Positions 1-6,063 of a DNA stretch of 9,080 nucleotides are shown here, piece by piece (the first letter of the stretch is position 1; each line of letters starts with the position of its first letter). Below the pieces are notes generated by a model. The model saw nothing but the letters and a program-made list of their open reading frames with translations, was not told the DNA's origin and did no database searches. The DNA is from JBKHYG01 sp046565595 (GTDB taxonomy: Bacteria > Actinomycetota > AC-67), in NCBI GenBank assembly GCA_046565595.1, contig JBKHYG010000071.1, forward strand, positions 1-9,080. The letters are read 5' to 3'. A program made the translations under genes and the position numbers.

Positions 1-557
1 CGGTCGATAACGGCATCGTCAGCACCTGGTGGTCTCCAGGTTCCTCGGGGCCCCGGTACGGGGCTTCGTGTGGCACCTCGATGGCGACCGCGTTCGTCAG
101 TGGCGTCGCCGCGATGCTGGTGGAACGCGGCCTCGATGCAGGTGAGGTGGTCGAGCGGATCAAGCAGACCGCGGTCGATCTTCCGCCGGCAGGGCCGGAT
201 CCTCAGAGTGGCGTGGGCCGGCTGGACGCCGCCCGAGCGCTACGGGTCAAGCTGAGCACACCGACACCGACGCCATCTCGCACCCGACCTGCCGCACCCG
301 TGGTGCCGGTGAGGCCGATCGAGCCGAACATCCAGCCCACCGATCCGCCCTTCGAAGAGCCATCGCGCCCGCCGAAGACTTCGCGACCCAGTAGAGGGCC
401 TGGCCCGGCTCAGAACCCGCCATCGGATGTGCCAGCCGCCGCCCCGGTGTCTGCCTCTGTCGGAACCGCGCGGCTCCTGGCAGGGTTGCTGATCGCGCTG
501 GCCGGGGTCGCGAACATCCGGGTGCGTGCGGCTCAGCGCTCGAAGCGGATGATCTGA
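1..557 (+). CDS. Subtilisin-family (S8) serine protease, C-terminal part, membrane-anchored
   Basis: Partial gene; the 5' part, with the catalytic Asp and His, lies before the window. The first complete codon is at position 3. The visible part carries the subtilisin serine motif GTSMAT, with the nucleophile Ser codon at 78-80, preceded by a W-SPG segment and followed by a typical VSGVAAML helix. The proline usually found a few residues after this Ser is Ala here (GTSMATAF). After the catalytic domain comes a long Pro/Thr/Arg-rich linker (about 255-450), then a short hydrophobic stretch (about 474-518, LLAGLLIALAGVANI) and an Arg/Lys-rich tail. This suggests an exported protease held in the membrane by its C-terminus, with the catalytic domain outside. 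The layout recalls the mycosins of type VII secretion, but no ESX genes are visible, so a generic membrane-anchored subtilase is equally possible. Its 3' end overlaps the convergent gene by 25 bases. Confidence 0.9.
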   Translation, partial: VDNGIVSTWWSPGSSGPRYGASCGTSMATAFVSGVAAMLVERGLDAGEVVERIKQTAVDLPPAGPDPQSGVGRLDAARALRVKLSTPTPTPSRTRPAAPVVPVRPIEPNIQPTDPPFEEPSRPPKTSRPSRGPGPAQNPPSDVPAAAPVSASVGTARLLAGLLIALAGVANIRVRAAQRSKRMI

Positions 558-805
558 TCGAACAGCGGCCTGGCGACCACGAAGGTGATCGAGAGGGTAA
601 CGGCGACGATCACGATGCTGATGAATAGCCCGCGAAGCAGGCCGAACCACCGGCTACCGTCCTCGTCGGCAGGAACCTCGGTTTCCTCGAAGATGTGTGG
701 CGCCCGCCCACGCTGAACCGAGTCCGACCGATGGGTCCCCCCACGCAGATACAAGGCGCCGAATACCACAACGACCAGTATCAGGGCAGGTAGGAAAGCC
801 GTCAC
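533..805 (-). CDS. Small two-span membrane protein of unknown function
   Basis: 90-residue protein starting at GTG (complement of 803-805). I do not recognise a family. Residues about 3-20 are strongly hydrophobic (LPALILVVVVFGALYL), residues 21-55 form a polar, acidic loop, and residues about 58-82 are a second hydrophobic helix, followed by a short basic tail ending IIRFER. Two well-formed membrane helices, and the fact that it fills an otherwise empty gap between two good genes, argue that it is real. It is divergent from the Lon-like protease gene (27 bases between start codons) and convergent with the S8 protease gene, overlapping it by 25 bases. No Shine-Dalgarno sequence is seen; a TAGGGT box on the minus strand lies 9 bases before the GTG, so the transcript may be leaderless. 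Function unknown; a small partner of a neighbouring envelope protein is only a guess. Confidence 0.7.
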   Translation of the reverse strand: MTAFLPALILVVVVFGALYLRGGTHRSDSVQRGRAPHIFEETEVPADEDGSRWFGLLRGLFISIVIVAVTLSITFVVARPLFDQIIRFER

Positions 806-814
806 GAGGTACAG

Positions 815-820
815 ACCCTA
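815..820 (-). promoter_or_regulatory. Candidate -10 box (TAGGGT) for the small membrane protein
   Basis: Read on the minus strand this is TAGGGT, matching the TANNNT form of actinobacterial -10 boxes, and it ends 9 bases before the GTG at 805. No convincing -35 is visible. It shares two bases with the -10 box of the divergent gene. Inferred only from motif and spacing. Confidence 0.35.
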
Positions 821-824
821 TCCT
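819..824 (+). promoter_or_regulatory. Candidate -10 box (TATCCT) for the Lon-like protease gene
   Basis: TATCCT fits TANNNT and ends 8 bases before the GTG at 833, the spacing expected if transcription starts at or next to the start codon (leaderless mRNA). No Shine-Dalgarno sequence precedes the GTG, and no clear -35 is seen. It overlaps the minus-strand -10 candidate at 815-820. Confidence 0.4.
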
Positions 825-832
825 CACCACTC

Positions 833-1963
833 GTGAACCGAGAGCACCAGGGAGATGCCGACGAAGAGGTCCAGTTCGATCGTGGGACCGAACCTGACTT
901 CCTAGATCCGCCAAGAGACCCTGAAGAGCTGGATACGGAGCCGCAGAAGCGGCGTCTGTTCCGGTCGATGTCCAGGCGCACCCGCGTCATCCTGCTTCTC
1001 ATCACGGCGATCATCGTGGCAGGCAATTCGGTGCGAGTGCCCTACTACAGCCTCGGTCCGGGGCCGGCGACCGATGTCCTCGCCGCGCTCCAGATCGAAG
1101 ACGCGACCAGGTATCCCTCCGAGGGGGAGCTGCTGCTGACGACTGCGTCGATAAGTTCGCGGACCCTGACGATCTTCGAGTACATGTGGACCTTCATCGA
1201 GCCGAACGAAGACGCCATACATCAGCGTTTCATCCTGCCTCCGGGCCGGACCGATGCCGAGCAGGCAGCCGAGAACCGGCGACTGATGGAGGCATCGAAG
1301 GTGAACGCGCAACGCGCGGCCTTCCAGCAACTCGACATCCCCGTGGAACAGCTCGAAGCGGCGCGAGTCCTGGACCTGCTGGAGGATGCTCCTGCCAGAG
1401 GTCAACTGGAGGCCGATGATCTGATCGTGGCCATCGACCAGGAACCCACCCCGGACGCCGCCGCAGTCGTTGAGGCCGTGCGGCAACACCAGGCCGGCGA
1501 TGTGATAGCCGTCACCTACAGGCGAGACGGAGCAGAGGCGGAAGCCAAGATCGAGTTGGGCCTTTCTGACCAGGGCGCGGCAACGATGGGTGTCAGCGTC
1601 ATCGACGCGTTCCGGTTCCCCATCCAGGTAGACATCGAGACCCGCAAGATCGGCGGACCCTCTGGGGGGCTCGTCTTCGCGCTCGCGATCGTGGACGCTC
1701 TCACGGAAGAAGACCTGACGCGCGGACACACGATCGCGGTGACGGGGACGATCGGGTTCGTGGAGGGCAAGGCCAGGGTGGGCGCGATCGGCGCCATCGA
1801 GGAGAAGGTCAGGGGCGCCGCCGGGGCGGGAGCCGATGTCTTCATCGTCCCGGCCGGTGATGCTGCGAGAGCTCGAGCCGTCGCGCCAGAGGGGATGCGT
1901 ATCGAGCCTGTCGATGACCTGGCAGGAGCCTTGGCGGCCCTCCGCGCTCTCGAACCGGCATAG
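833..1963 (+). CDS. YlbL-like membrane-anchored PDZ/Lon-type serine protease
   Basis: 376 residues. After an acidic, polar N-terminal segment (1-45) comes one membrane span (about 51-66) followed by the family signature VRVPYYSLGPGPATDV, then a mixed region, a PDZ domain (about 183-245, with GQLEADDLIVAID), and a Lon-type S16 catalytic domain. The catalytic dyad is visible: Ser277 in GGPSGGL and Lys325 in GAIGAIEEK. Most relatives have GPSAG; here the Ala is Gly. The loop between Ser and Lys is about three residues longer than I recall for Bacillus YlbL. There is no ATPase domain, so it should cleave exported or membrane substrates without ATP, on the outer face of the membrane. GTG at 833 is chosen because a -10 box sits 8 bases upstream; ATG at 968 (residue 46), just before the span, is an alternative. 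A Mycobacterium tuberculosis relative would be Rv3194c, beside the UPF0182 gene Rv3193c. Confidence 0.9.
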   Translation: MNREHQGDADEEVQFDRGTEPDFLDPPRDPEELDTEPQKRRLFRSMSRRTRVILLLITAIIVAGNSVRVPYYSLGPGPATDVLAALQIEDATRYPSEGELLLTTASISSRTLTIFEYMWTFIEPNEDAIHQRFILPPGRTDAEQAAENRRLMEASKVNAQRAAFQQLDIPVEQLEAARVLDLLEDAPARGQLEADDLIVAIDQEPTPDAAAVVEAVRQHQAGDVIAVTYRRDGAEAEAKIELGLSDQGAATMGVSVIDAFRFPIQVDIETRKIGGPSGGLVFALAIVDALTEEDLTRGHTIAVTGTIGFVEGKARVGAIGAIEEKVRGAAGAGADVFIVPAGDAARARAVAPEGMRIEPVDDLAGALAALRALEPA

Positions 1964-1981
1964 TCCCTTTGGGCCATCCTC

Positions 1982-2003
1982 GCCCTTGAGGGCCTGTTTC
2001 CTG
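1982..2003 (+). terminator. Weak hairpin after the Lon-like protease gene
   Basis: GCCC (1982-1985) and GGGC (1990-1993) can pair around a TTGA loop, followed by a short run with TTT. The stem is only 4 bp and the T-tract is poor, so this is at most a weak terminator between the protease gene and the kinase promoter. Confidence 0.15.
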
Positions 2004-2015
2004 ACACCCTGTCCT

Positions 2016-2021
2016 TATACT
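2016..2021 (+). promoter_or_regulatory. Strong -10 box (TATACT) for the kinase-lipoprotein operon
   Basis: TATACT differs from TATAAT by one base and ends 8 bases before ATG 2030. This spacing suits transcription beginning at about 2028-2030, and it is too close for GTG 2024 to be a useful start. A -35 element is not obvious at 17-18 bases upstream. It implies that kinase and lipoprotein have their own promoter, separate from the upstream protease gene. Confidence 0.5.
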
Positions 2022-2029
2022 CGGTGACG

Positions 2030-4846
2030 ATGGGCGGATCACTGAGTATCCCCCTCGATTTCACCGTCGAGTTCCTGCTCTTGGTGGTCGCCCTTGGGGC
2101 GGCCGCCGACGCGTTCCGCGGCCCTCGCGGCTTCGCGTCCAGGGGACGAGTCCTGGGCTGGTTGTTCATCGCCGTTGGGCAGGCCTCCCTGGGTGCGCAG
2201 ATCTTCGCCGGCGAGCGAGAGGTCTTCTCGTCGCTGCTTCGCGGTGCGGGATATCTCGTTCTGCTCTTCGTCGGTACGCAGGTCACGCGACGCCTCACTG
2301 AGGTTCCGGTCGCCGCGATAATCGTGCCGCCGGCGGCTGTCGCCTTCGGGCCTGCAGCCTTGGCTCTTGGCGTATCGGTCACAGGGATGGCCACCCATCG
2401 TCGCGACCTCGAACCCACCTCGTTCGCCTATGCATTCGCCTTCCTGACCCTCGGCATATCCGAAGCCGTCTTCGCTATCGGTAACGGTGATCCGAGGATG
2501 GCGGTCATCGAGCATCTCTTCCGGGGGCTCGGTGCGCTCTTGCTGGCGAGGTGGTTGACCGCGACGCTGGCTCGAAGCATCCGTCTCCGCTTCGTCGCAG
2601 CCTTCGTCGTCGTCCTTGCGATCGGGATCTTGGTGATCGGGTCGGCCTTGAATGTGGTCATCGGTTCGACGATCGAAGGCGAAGAGCGCTCGAGACTCGC
2701 GACCGTCGGACGCAACCGTGTCTCGACGCTGGCCGATCTGGAAGCGATCGCGCTCGGAAGCGCGAACATCCTTGCCCAAGGTTTCAGGGGCTCCCTCGAG
2801 GGCGGTAGCAGCGCCGAAGCGACCGCTCGGGAAGCGACCAAACTGCTACCCGTCGGAGCAGATGTCTTGATCGTGGTCGACAGGTCCGGACGAGCGGTCG
2901 CTGCGGTCGAGAGGCGCAGGGGAACCACACCGGTCCGCCTACCAGCCACCCGCTCGATCCCCCTTGCGGGCAGCGATGTGGTGACGGAGGCACGCACCGG
3001 GCGCGAAGCCTCGAGTCCGATGCGGATCTCGTTCACCGATAGCGCCGGACGGACCATCAACGAGTTGGTGTTGCTCGGAGCAGCGCCGGTGTTCTCGAGC
3101 GACCGTCGCGACACGATCGGTGCTTTGGCGGTCGGTTACCGGATCGATCGCGAGGCGATCGGCCAGATCGCTACCGACACCAGCAGCCTGGCTGGCTTGG
3201 TCTTGGGAGGCAACCTCGCTTCGGCGGCTGCGCCGCCCGGCAGCGAGGTCGAAGCATCTGCGGTGGATGAGGCTCTCGCGGCTGCGATCGCCAGCCGATC
3301 CGCCGAGATCGAGAGAGCGCTCGAGGACCGAGCCACACTGCTGGCCGACTTCACGCTGTTCGGAGAGCGCTACCTGACCGTCATGACGCCGATCCTTCGA
3401 ACCGATCAGGTTCCTCTCGGGATGCTCGTGCTGTCGACCCGAGCCGATGCGCTCGACGCTGCGAGACGGGGGCTGACTCAGACCTTGTTCTTGATCACGC
3501 TATTGACCGTGCTGGTCGCCGGGCTGGTGGCATGGATCGGCGGCGGCAGGATCACCAGACCGCTGGTATCGCTGACCCGTGCCTCTCAGAGTCTGCGGCA
3601 GGGGGACCTGAGTGCGCGCGCGACCGTCATGACAGAGGACGAGGTCGGGGTACTGGGCGACTCGTTCAACGCCATGGCCATCGACCTGGAAGAAGCGACG
3701 GCGGATCTTCGAGAAAGCGTTGAGACCGAGACCGCACTGCGGGGCCGGCTTCAGACCATCCTGCGTTCCATGGGCGACGCTCTGATCGCTACCGACACCC
3801 AGGGACTGATAACGACCGTGAACCGGGCAGCTGAAGAGATCTTCGGCTGTACCGAGGAAGAGGTCCAGGGTGCCTCTCTCGAGTCGGTGATCCGAGGCGA
3901 CGGCCCTGAGGGCATCGGCTTGGCCGAGGCGGTCGAGACGATGGAGACCGGGGACGGGCTGTTGCGAGGAGCCAGAGGCACACGCCTGATCTCGTTCGCA
4001 TCCACCCCGCTCGAGGGTTCGGATGGGAACGCTGTAGGCCGCGTGATCGTCCTCCGCGATGTGACCGAAACTCGCCAGGCCGAGCGGATGAAGGACGAGT
4101 TCCTGGCCAATGTCAGCCACGAACTTCGCACGCCGCTCACCCCGATCATGGGCTTCGCCGAGATGATGACGCGCCGCGAGATGCCTCGAGAGAAATCCGC
4201 GGAATACCTGAACAGGATCCTCGAGTCGTCCCAGCGCTTGGAACGCATCGTCGACATCCTGGTCGACTTCGCAGCTATCGAGGCGGGACGGATGGCGACC
4301 AAGAGCGAGCCCGTCCCCGTCAGGGACCTACTCTCGGTGGTCGCCGAGGGCTGGCGCACCCGCGAACCCGAGCGACGGATCACCACGCGGGTCTCGCGGG
4401 ATGTGAGGGCTGTCTTGACCGACGGCAATCTGGTGCGTCGATCCTTGGACGAGCTCGTCGATAACGCGTTGAAGTTCAGCAGCAAGGCGGTCTCGATCAC
4501 CGCTGAAGCCGAGAAGCGCAGGAACGCTCAGGTCGTCGTGATCAAGGTCACGGATCGCGGCCCCGGCATCCCAGAGGATCAACACGAGGACCTCTTCAGC
4601 GGGTTCCGTCAGTTGGACGGCTCAGAAACGCGAGAATATGGCGGGCTCGGCTTGGGTCTCGCGTTCGTTCAGCGTGCTATCGGCTACCTAGACGGCACCG
4701 TCGAACTCGAGACAGAGGTGGGTAAAGGGACGACGATCTCGATCGTGCTTCCCGCGGCTCCGACCAGACGCAAGCAGCCTGCCCGCAAGGCGGCGGAGAC
4801 CCGCGGAGCTGCCAAACGCCGCGGCGGTCGGGCGAAGTCGGCATGA
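2030..4846 (+). CDS. Membrane sensor histidine kinase (multi-TM, Cache-like, HAMP, PAS, HisKA, HATPase)
   Basis: About 938 residues. Residue numbers here count from the in-frame GTG at 2024; ATG 2030 is preferred as start because TATACT lies 8 bases before it. Order: about six hydrophobic segments (residues 7-180), another span (190-212), an extracytoplasmic region of about 270 residues with Cache-like features (LIVVDRSGRAVA; IGALAVGYRID; a second PILRTDQVPLGMLVLST), a span at 484-506, HAMP (about 505-560), PAS (about 577-690), HisKA with phospho-acceptor His699 in NVSHELRTPLTP, and an HATPase domain with N box (DELVDNALKFS), G1 box (DRGPGIP) and G2 box (GGLGLGLA, 873-880). The HELRT motif keeps the residues typical of kinases that can also dephosphorylate their partner. 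The C-terminus is an unusual Arg/Lys/Ala tail of about 27 residues. No response regulator is in the window. Its stop overlaps the next start (ATGA). The signal sensed is unknown. Confidence 0.95.
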   Translation: MGGSLSIPLDFTVEFLLLVVALGAAADAFRGPRGFASRGRVLGWLFIAVGQASLGAQIFAGEREVFSSLLRGAGYLVLLFVGTQVTRRLTEVPVAAIIVPPAAVAFGPAALALGVSVTGMATHRRDLEPTSFAYAFAFLTLGISEAVFAIGNGDPRMAVIEHLFRGLGALLLARWLTATLARSIRLRFVAAFVVVLAIGILVIGSALNVVIGSTIEGEERSRLATVGRNRVSTLADLEAIALGSANILAQGFRGSLEGGSSAEATAREATKLLPVGADVLIVVDRSGRAVAAVERRRGTTPVRLPATRSIPLAGSDVVTEARTGREASSPMRISFTDSAGRTINELVLLGAAPVFSSDRRDTIGALAVGYRIDREAIGQIATDTSSLAGLVLGGNLASAAAPPGSEVEASAVDEALAAAIASRSAEIERALEDRATLLADFTLFGERYLTVMTPILRTDQVPLGMLVLSTRADALDAARRGLTQTLFLITLLTVLVAGLVAWIGGGRITRPLVSLTRASQSLRQGDLSARATVMTEDEVGVLGDSFNAMAIDLEEATADLRESVETETALRGRLQTILRSMGDALIATDTQGLITTVNRAAEEIFGCTEEEVQGASLESVIRGDGPEGIGLAEAVETMETGDGLLRGARGTRLISFASTPLEGSDGNAVGRVIVLRDVTETRQAERMKDEFLANVSHELRTPLTPIMGFAEMMTRREMPREKSAEYLNRILESSQRLERIVDILVDFAAIEAGRMATKSEPVPVRDLLSVVAEGWRTREPERRITTRVSRDVRAVLTDGNLVRRSLDELVDNALKFSSKAVSITAEAEKRRNAQVVVIKVTDRGPGIPEDQHEDLFSGFRQLDGSETREYGGLGLGLAFVQRAIGYLDGTVELETEVGKGTTISIVLPAAPTRRKQPARKAAETRGAAKRRGGRAKSA

Positions 4847-6039
4847 GGAACCTCGCCGCGGTCCTTGCCCTCGGCCTGCTGGCAGCGAGCTGCACGAGCG
4901 GTCCCCCGAAGGCGGGTGCTCGCGTCATCGAGGCCGATGGCGTCGTCGAGGTGCGCGCGGCGGATGCGGGTTGGGTGCCGTTGAGGATCGACGACATCAT
5001 CGAACCTTCCAGCCGGGTGCGTGTCGGCACCGGCGCGCGTCTCAGACTTGAGAACCCGGACGCGTTCATCCTGGTAGCACCGATCGGAACGCAACCCGCC
5101 GAACTCGTGGTGGGGGATCGATCCTTGACGCTCGAGCGTGGCGACATGCTCCTAGAGACCGCAGCCGATCGGACAGCGAGCGTGATGATCCGCAGCATCG
5201 AGGTCCGGGTCGCGGGGATGGTGAGGATCTCGGGTTCGTTGTCGCTGAGGGTCGCGACCTATCGAGGCGGAGCCTTGGCTGTGGTCCCGGGGGCATCGCT
5301 AGAGATCGGGCTGTTGCGACAAGCGGTCATCGGCGGCAACGCGCTGCCACCCGCCACCACCCCGATCCGGCTCGATCCCGAGGATGTGTTCGACGGTCTT
5401 GCGGTGCCGAGCCTGTTGAACCTCGAGCGCGAGTTGGCTGCGGTCAGGTCCGGCTATGAGGCCCAGTTCGGACGCAGGATGGTTCGGGTGAGTCGCCTCG
5501 ATCCGGTCTCGCGCGACGCAGGCCGTCCCCCCTTCAACTTCGTGCGACCCGTCCTCGATGATTGGCGTGCCGGAGATGTGGTCGTTGGAGTCGTCATGGC
5601 TCTTCTGCGTGACGCGAAGGGCGATGGCGATCTGGTCACCGTCTTCAACGAGATCCGGGCGCTGTTCGATGAAGGCGCCAGTTGGGCAGTGATCGCGGGA
5701 ACCTTCGGCCTGGATCCTGATACGGTCCAGGAGCGAGTAGCCAGAGCCGTCGCTCTGATAGTCGGAGAGGTTGAGCCCGGTAGAGGCGATCCGATCGATG
5801 AACCACCCGATCCGGAACCCCCCTCGACTCCAACCCCTACACCGACGCGTTCTCCCACCAGGGGTCCAACACCTACTCCCACTAGGACAACCACGCCGTC
5901 TCCGACGCCGACTCCGAGCAACTCGCCCTCTCCGAGTCCGTCGCCGACGACCAGCGGTTCGCCTTCACCGTCACCGACGGTTCCACCACCGCCGACCGGT
6001 TCGTGTCAGCCGGTGGATCAGTTGCTCGGAAACTGTTGA
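4843..6039 (+). CDS. FecR-like lipoprotein with Pro/Thr/Ser-rich C-terminal tail
   Basis: 398 residues. The N-terminus is a lipoprotein signal: MRN, a hydrophobic core and lipobox AASC with lipidated Cys17, so the mature protein should sit on the outer face of the membrane. Residues about 30-160 are rich in beta-strand and look like a FecR domain (GVVEVRAADAGWVPL, then RVGTGARLRLENPD). Residues about 190-310 are mainly helical and not recognised; 280-299 resemble a helix-turn-helix by pattern only. From about 318 to 385 the chain is Pro/Thr/Ser repeats, and the last 13 residues hold Cys388 and a C-terminal Cys398. Its ATG overlaps the kinase stop as ATGA, so the two are probably translated together, and a role as accessory or signal-input protein for the kinase is plausible. 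Classical FecR proteins act with ECF sigma factors, but none is present here. The FecR assignment is by pattern and is moderate. Confidence 0.85.
   Translation: MRNLAAVLALGLLAASCTSGPPKAGARVIEADGVVEVRAADAGWVPLRIDDIIEPSSRVRVGTGARLRLENPDAFILVAPIGTQPAELVVGDRSLTLERGDMLLETAADRTASVMIRSIEVRVAGMVRISGSLSLRVATYRGGALAVVPGASLEIGLLRQAVIGGNALPPATTPIRLDPEDVFDGLAVPSLLNLERELAAVRSGYEAQFGRRMVRVSRLDPVSRDAGRPPFNFVRPVLDDWRAGDVVVGVVMALLRDAKGDGDLVTVFNEIRALFDEGASWAVIAGTFGLDPDTVQERVARAVALIVGEVEPGRGDPIDEPPDPEPPSTPTPTPTRSPTRGPTPTPTRTTTPSPTPTPSNSPSPSPSPTTSGSPSPSPTVPPPPTGSCQPVDQLLGNC
5815..5998 (+). repeat. Low-complexity Pro/Thr/Ser-coding repeat
   Basis: Imperfect tandem repeats of CCN/ACN/TCN codons encode PT, PS and SPSP units. 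The repeat stays in frame inside the lipoprotein gene. Such stretches usually form an extended spacer crossing the cell wall and may be glycosylated; they are prone to length change. Confidence 0.8.
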
Positions 6040-6050
6040 GTTCAGGTCGC

Positions 6051-6056
6051 TAGGCT
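6051..6056 (+). promoter_or_regulatory. Candidate -10 box (TAGGCT) for the UPF0182 gene
   Basis: TAGGCT fits TANNNT and ends 7 bases before ATG 6064, which would make the A of the ATG the first transcribed base. No ribosome binding site is seen in the 24-base gap and no -35 stands out. Read-through from the kinase-lipoprotein operon remains possible. Confidence 0.35.
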
Positions 6057-6063
6057 GCGGCTC

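Noticed and set aside
902..1729. Long open frame on the minus strand (275 codons)
   Set aside because: It lies entirely opposite the Lon-like protease gene, whose catalytic motifs are clear. The translation is rich in Arg, Gly and His without any domain, typical of antisense frames in GC-rich DNA.
2024..2026. GTG as start of the histidine kinase
   Set aside because: It begins only two bases after the TATACT box, so it would lie upstream of the expected transcript start; ATG 2030 fits better. The difference is two residues.
1516..2418. Long open frame on the minus strand (300 codons)
   Set aside because: It runs across the end of the protease gene, the kinase promoter and the kinase start, and its product is low-complexity Ala/Arg/Ser/Pro. 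A shadow frame.
3751..4500. Minus-strand open frame (249 codons) opposite the kinase
   Set aside because: It covers the conserved PAS and HisKA coding region and gives a Ser/Arg-rich sequence with no recognisable fold.
5815..5998. Possible CRISPR or tandem-repeat array
   Set aside because: The repetition is of Pro/Thr/Ser codons within an open frame; there are no equal repeats separated by unique spacers.
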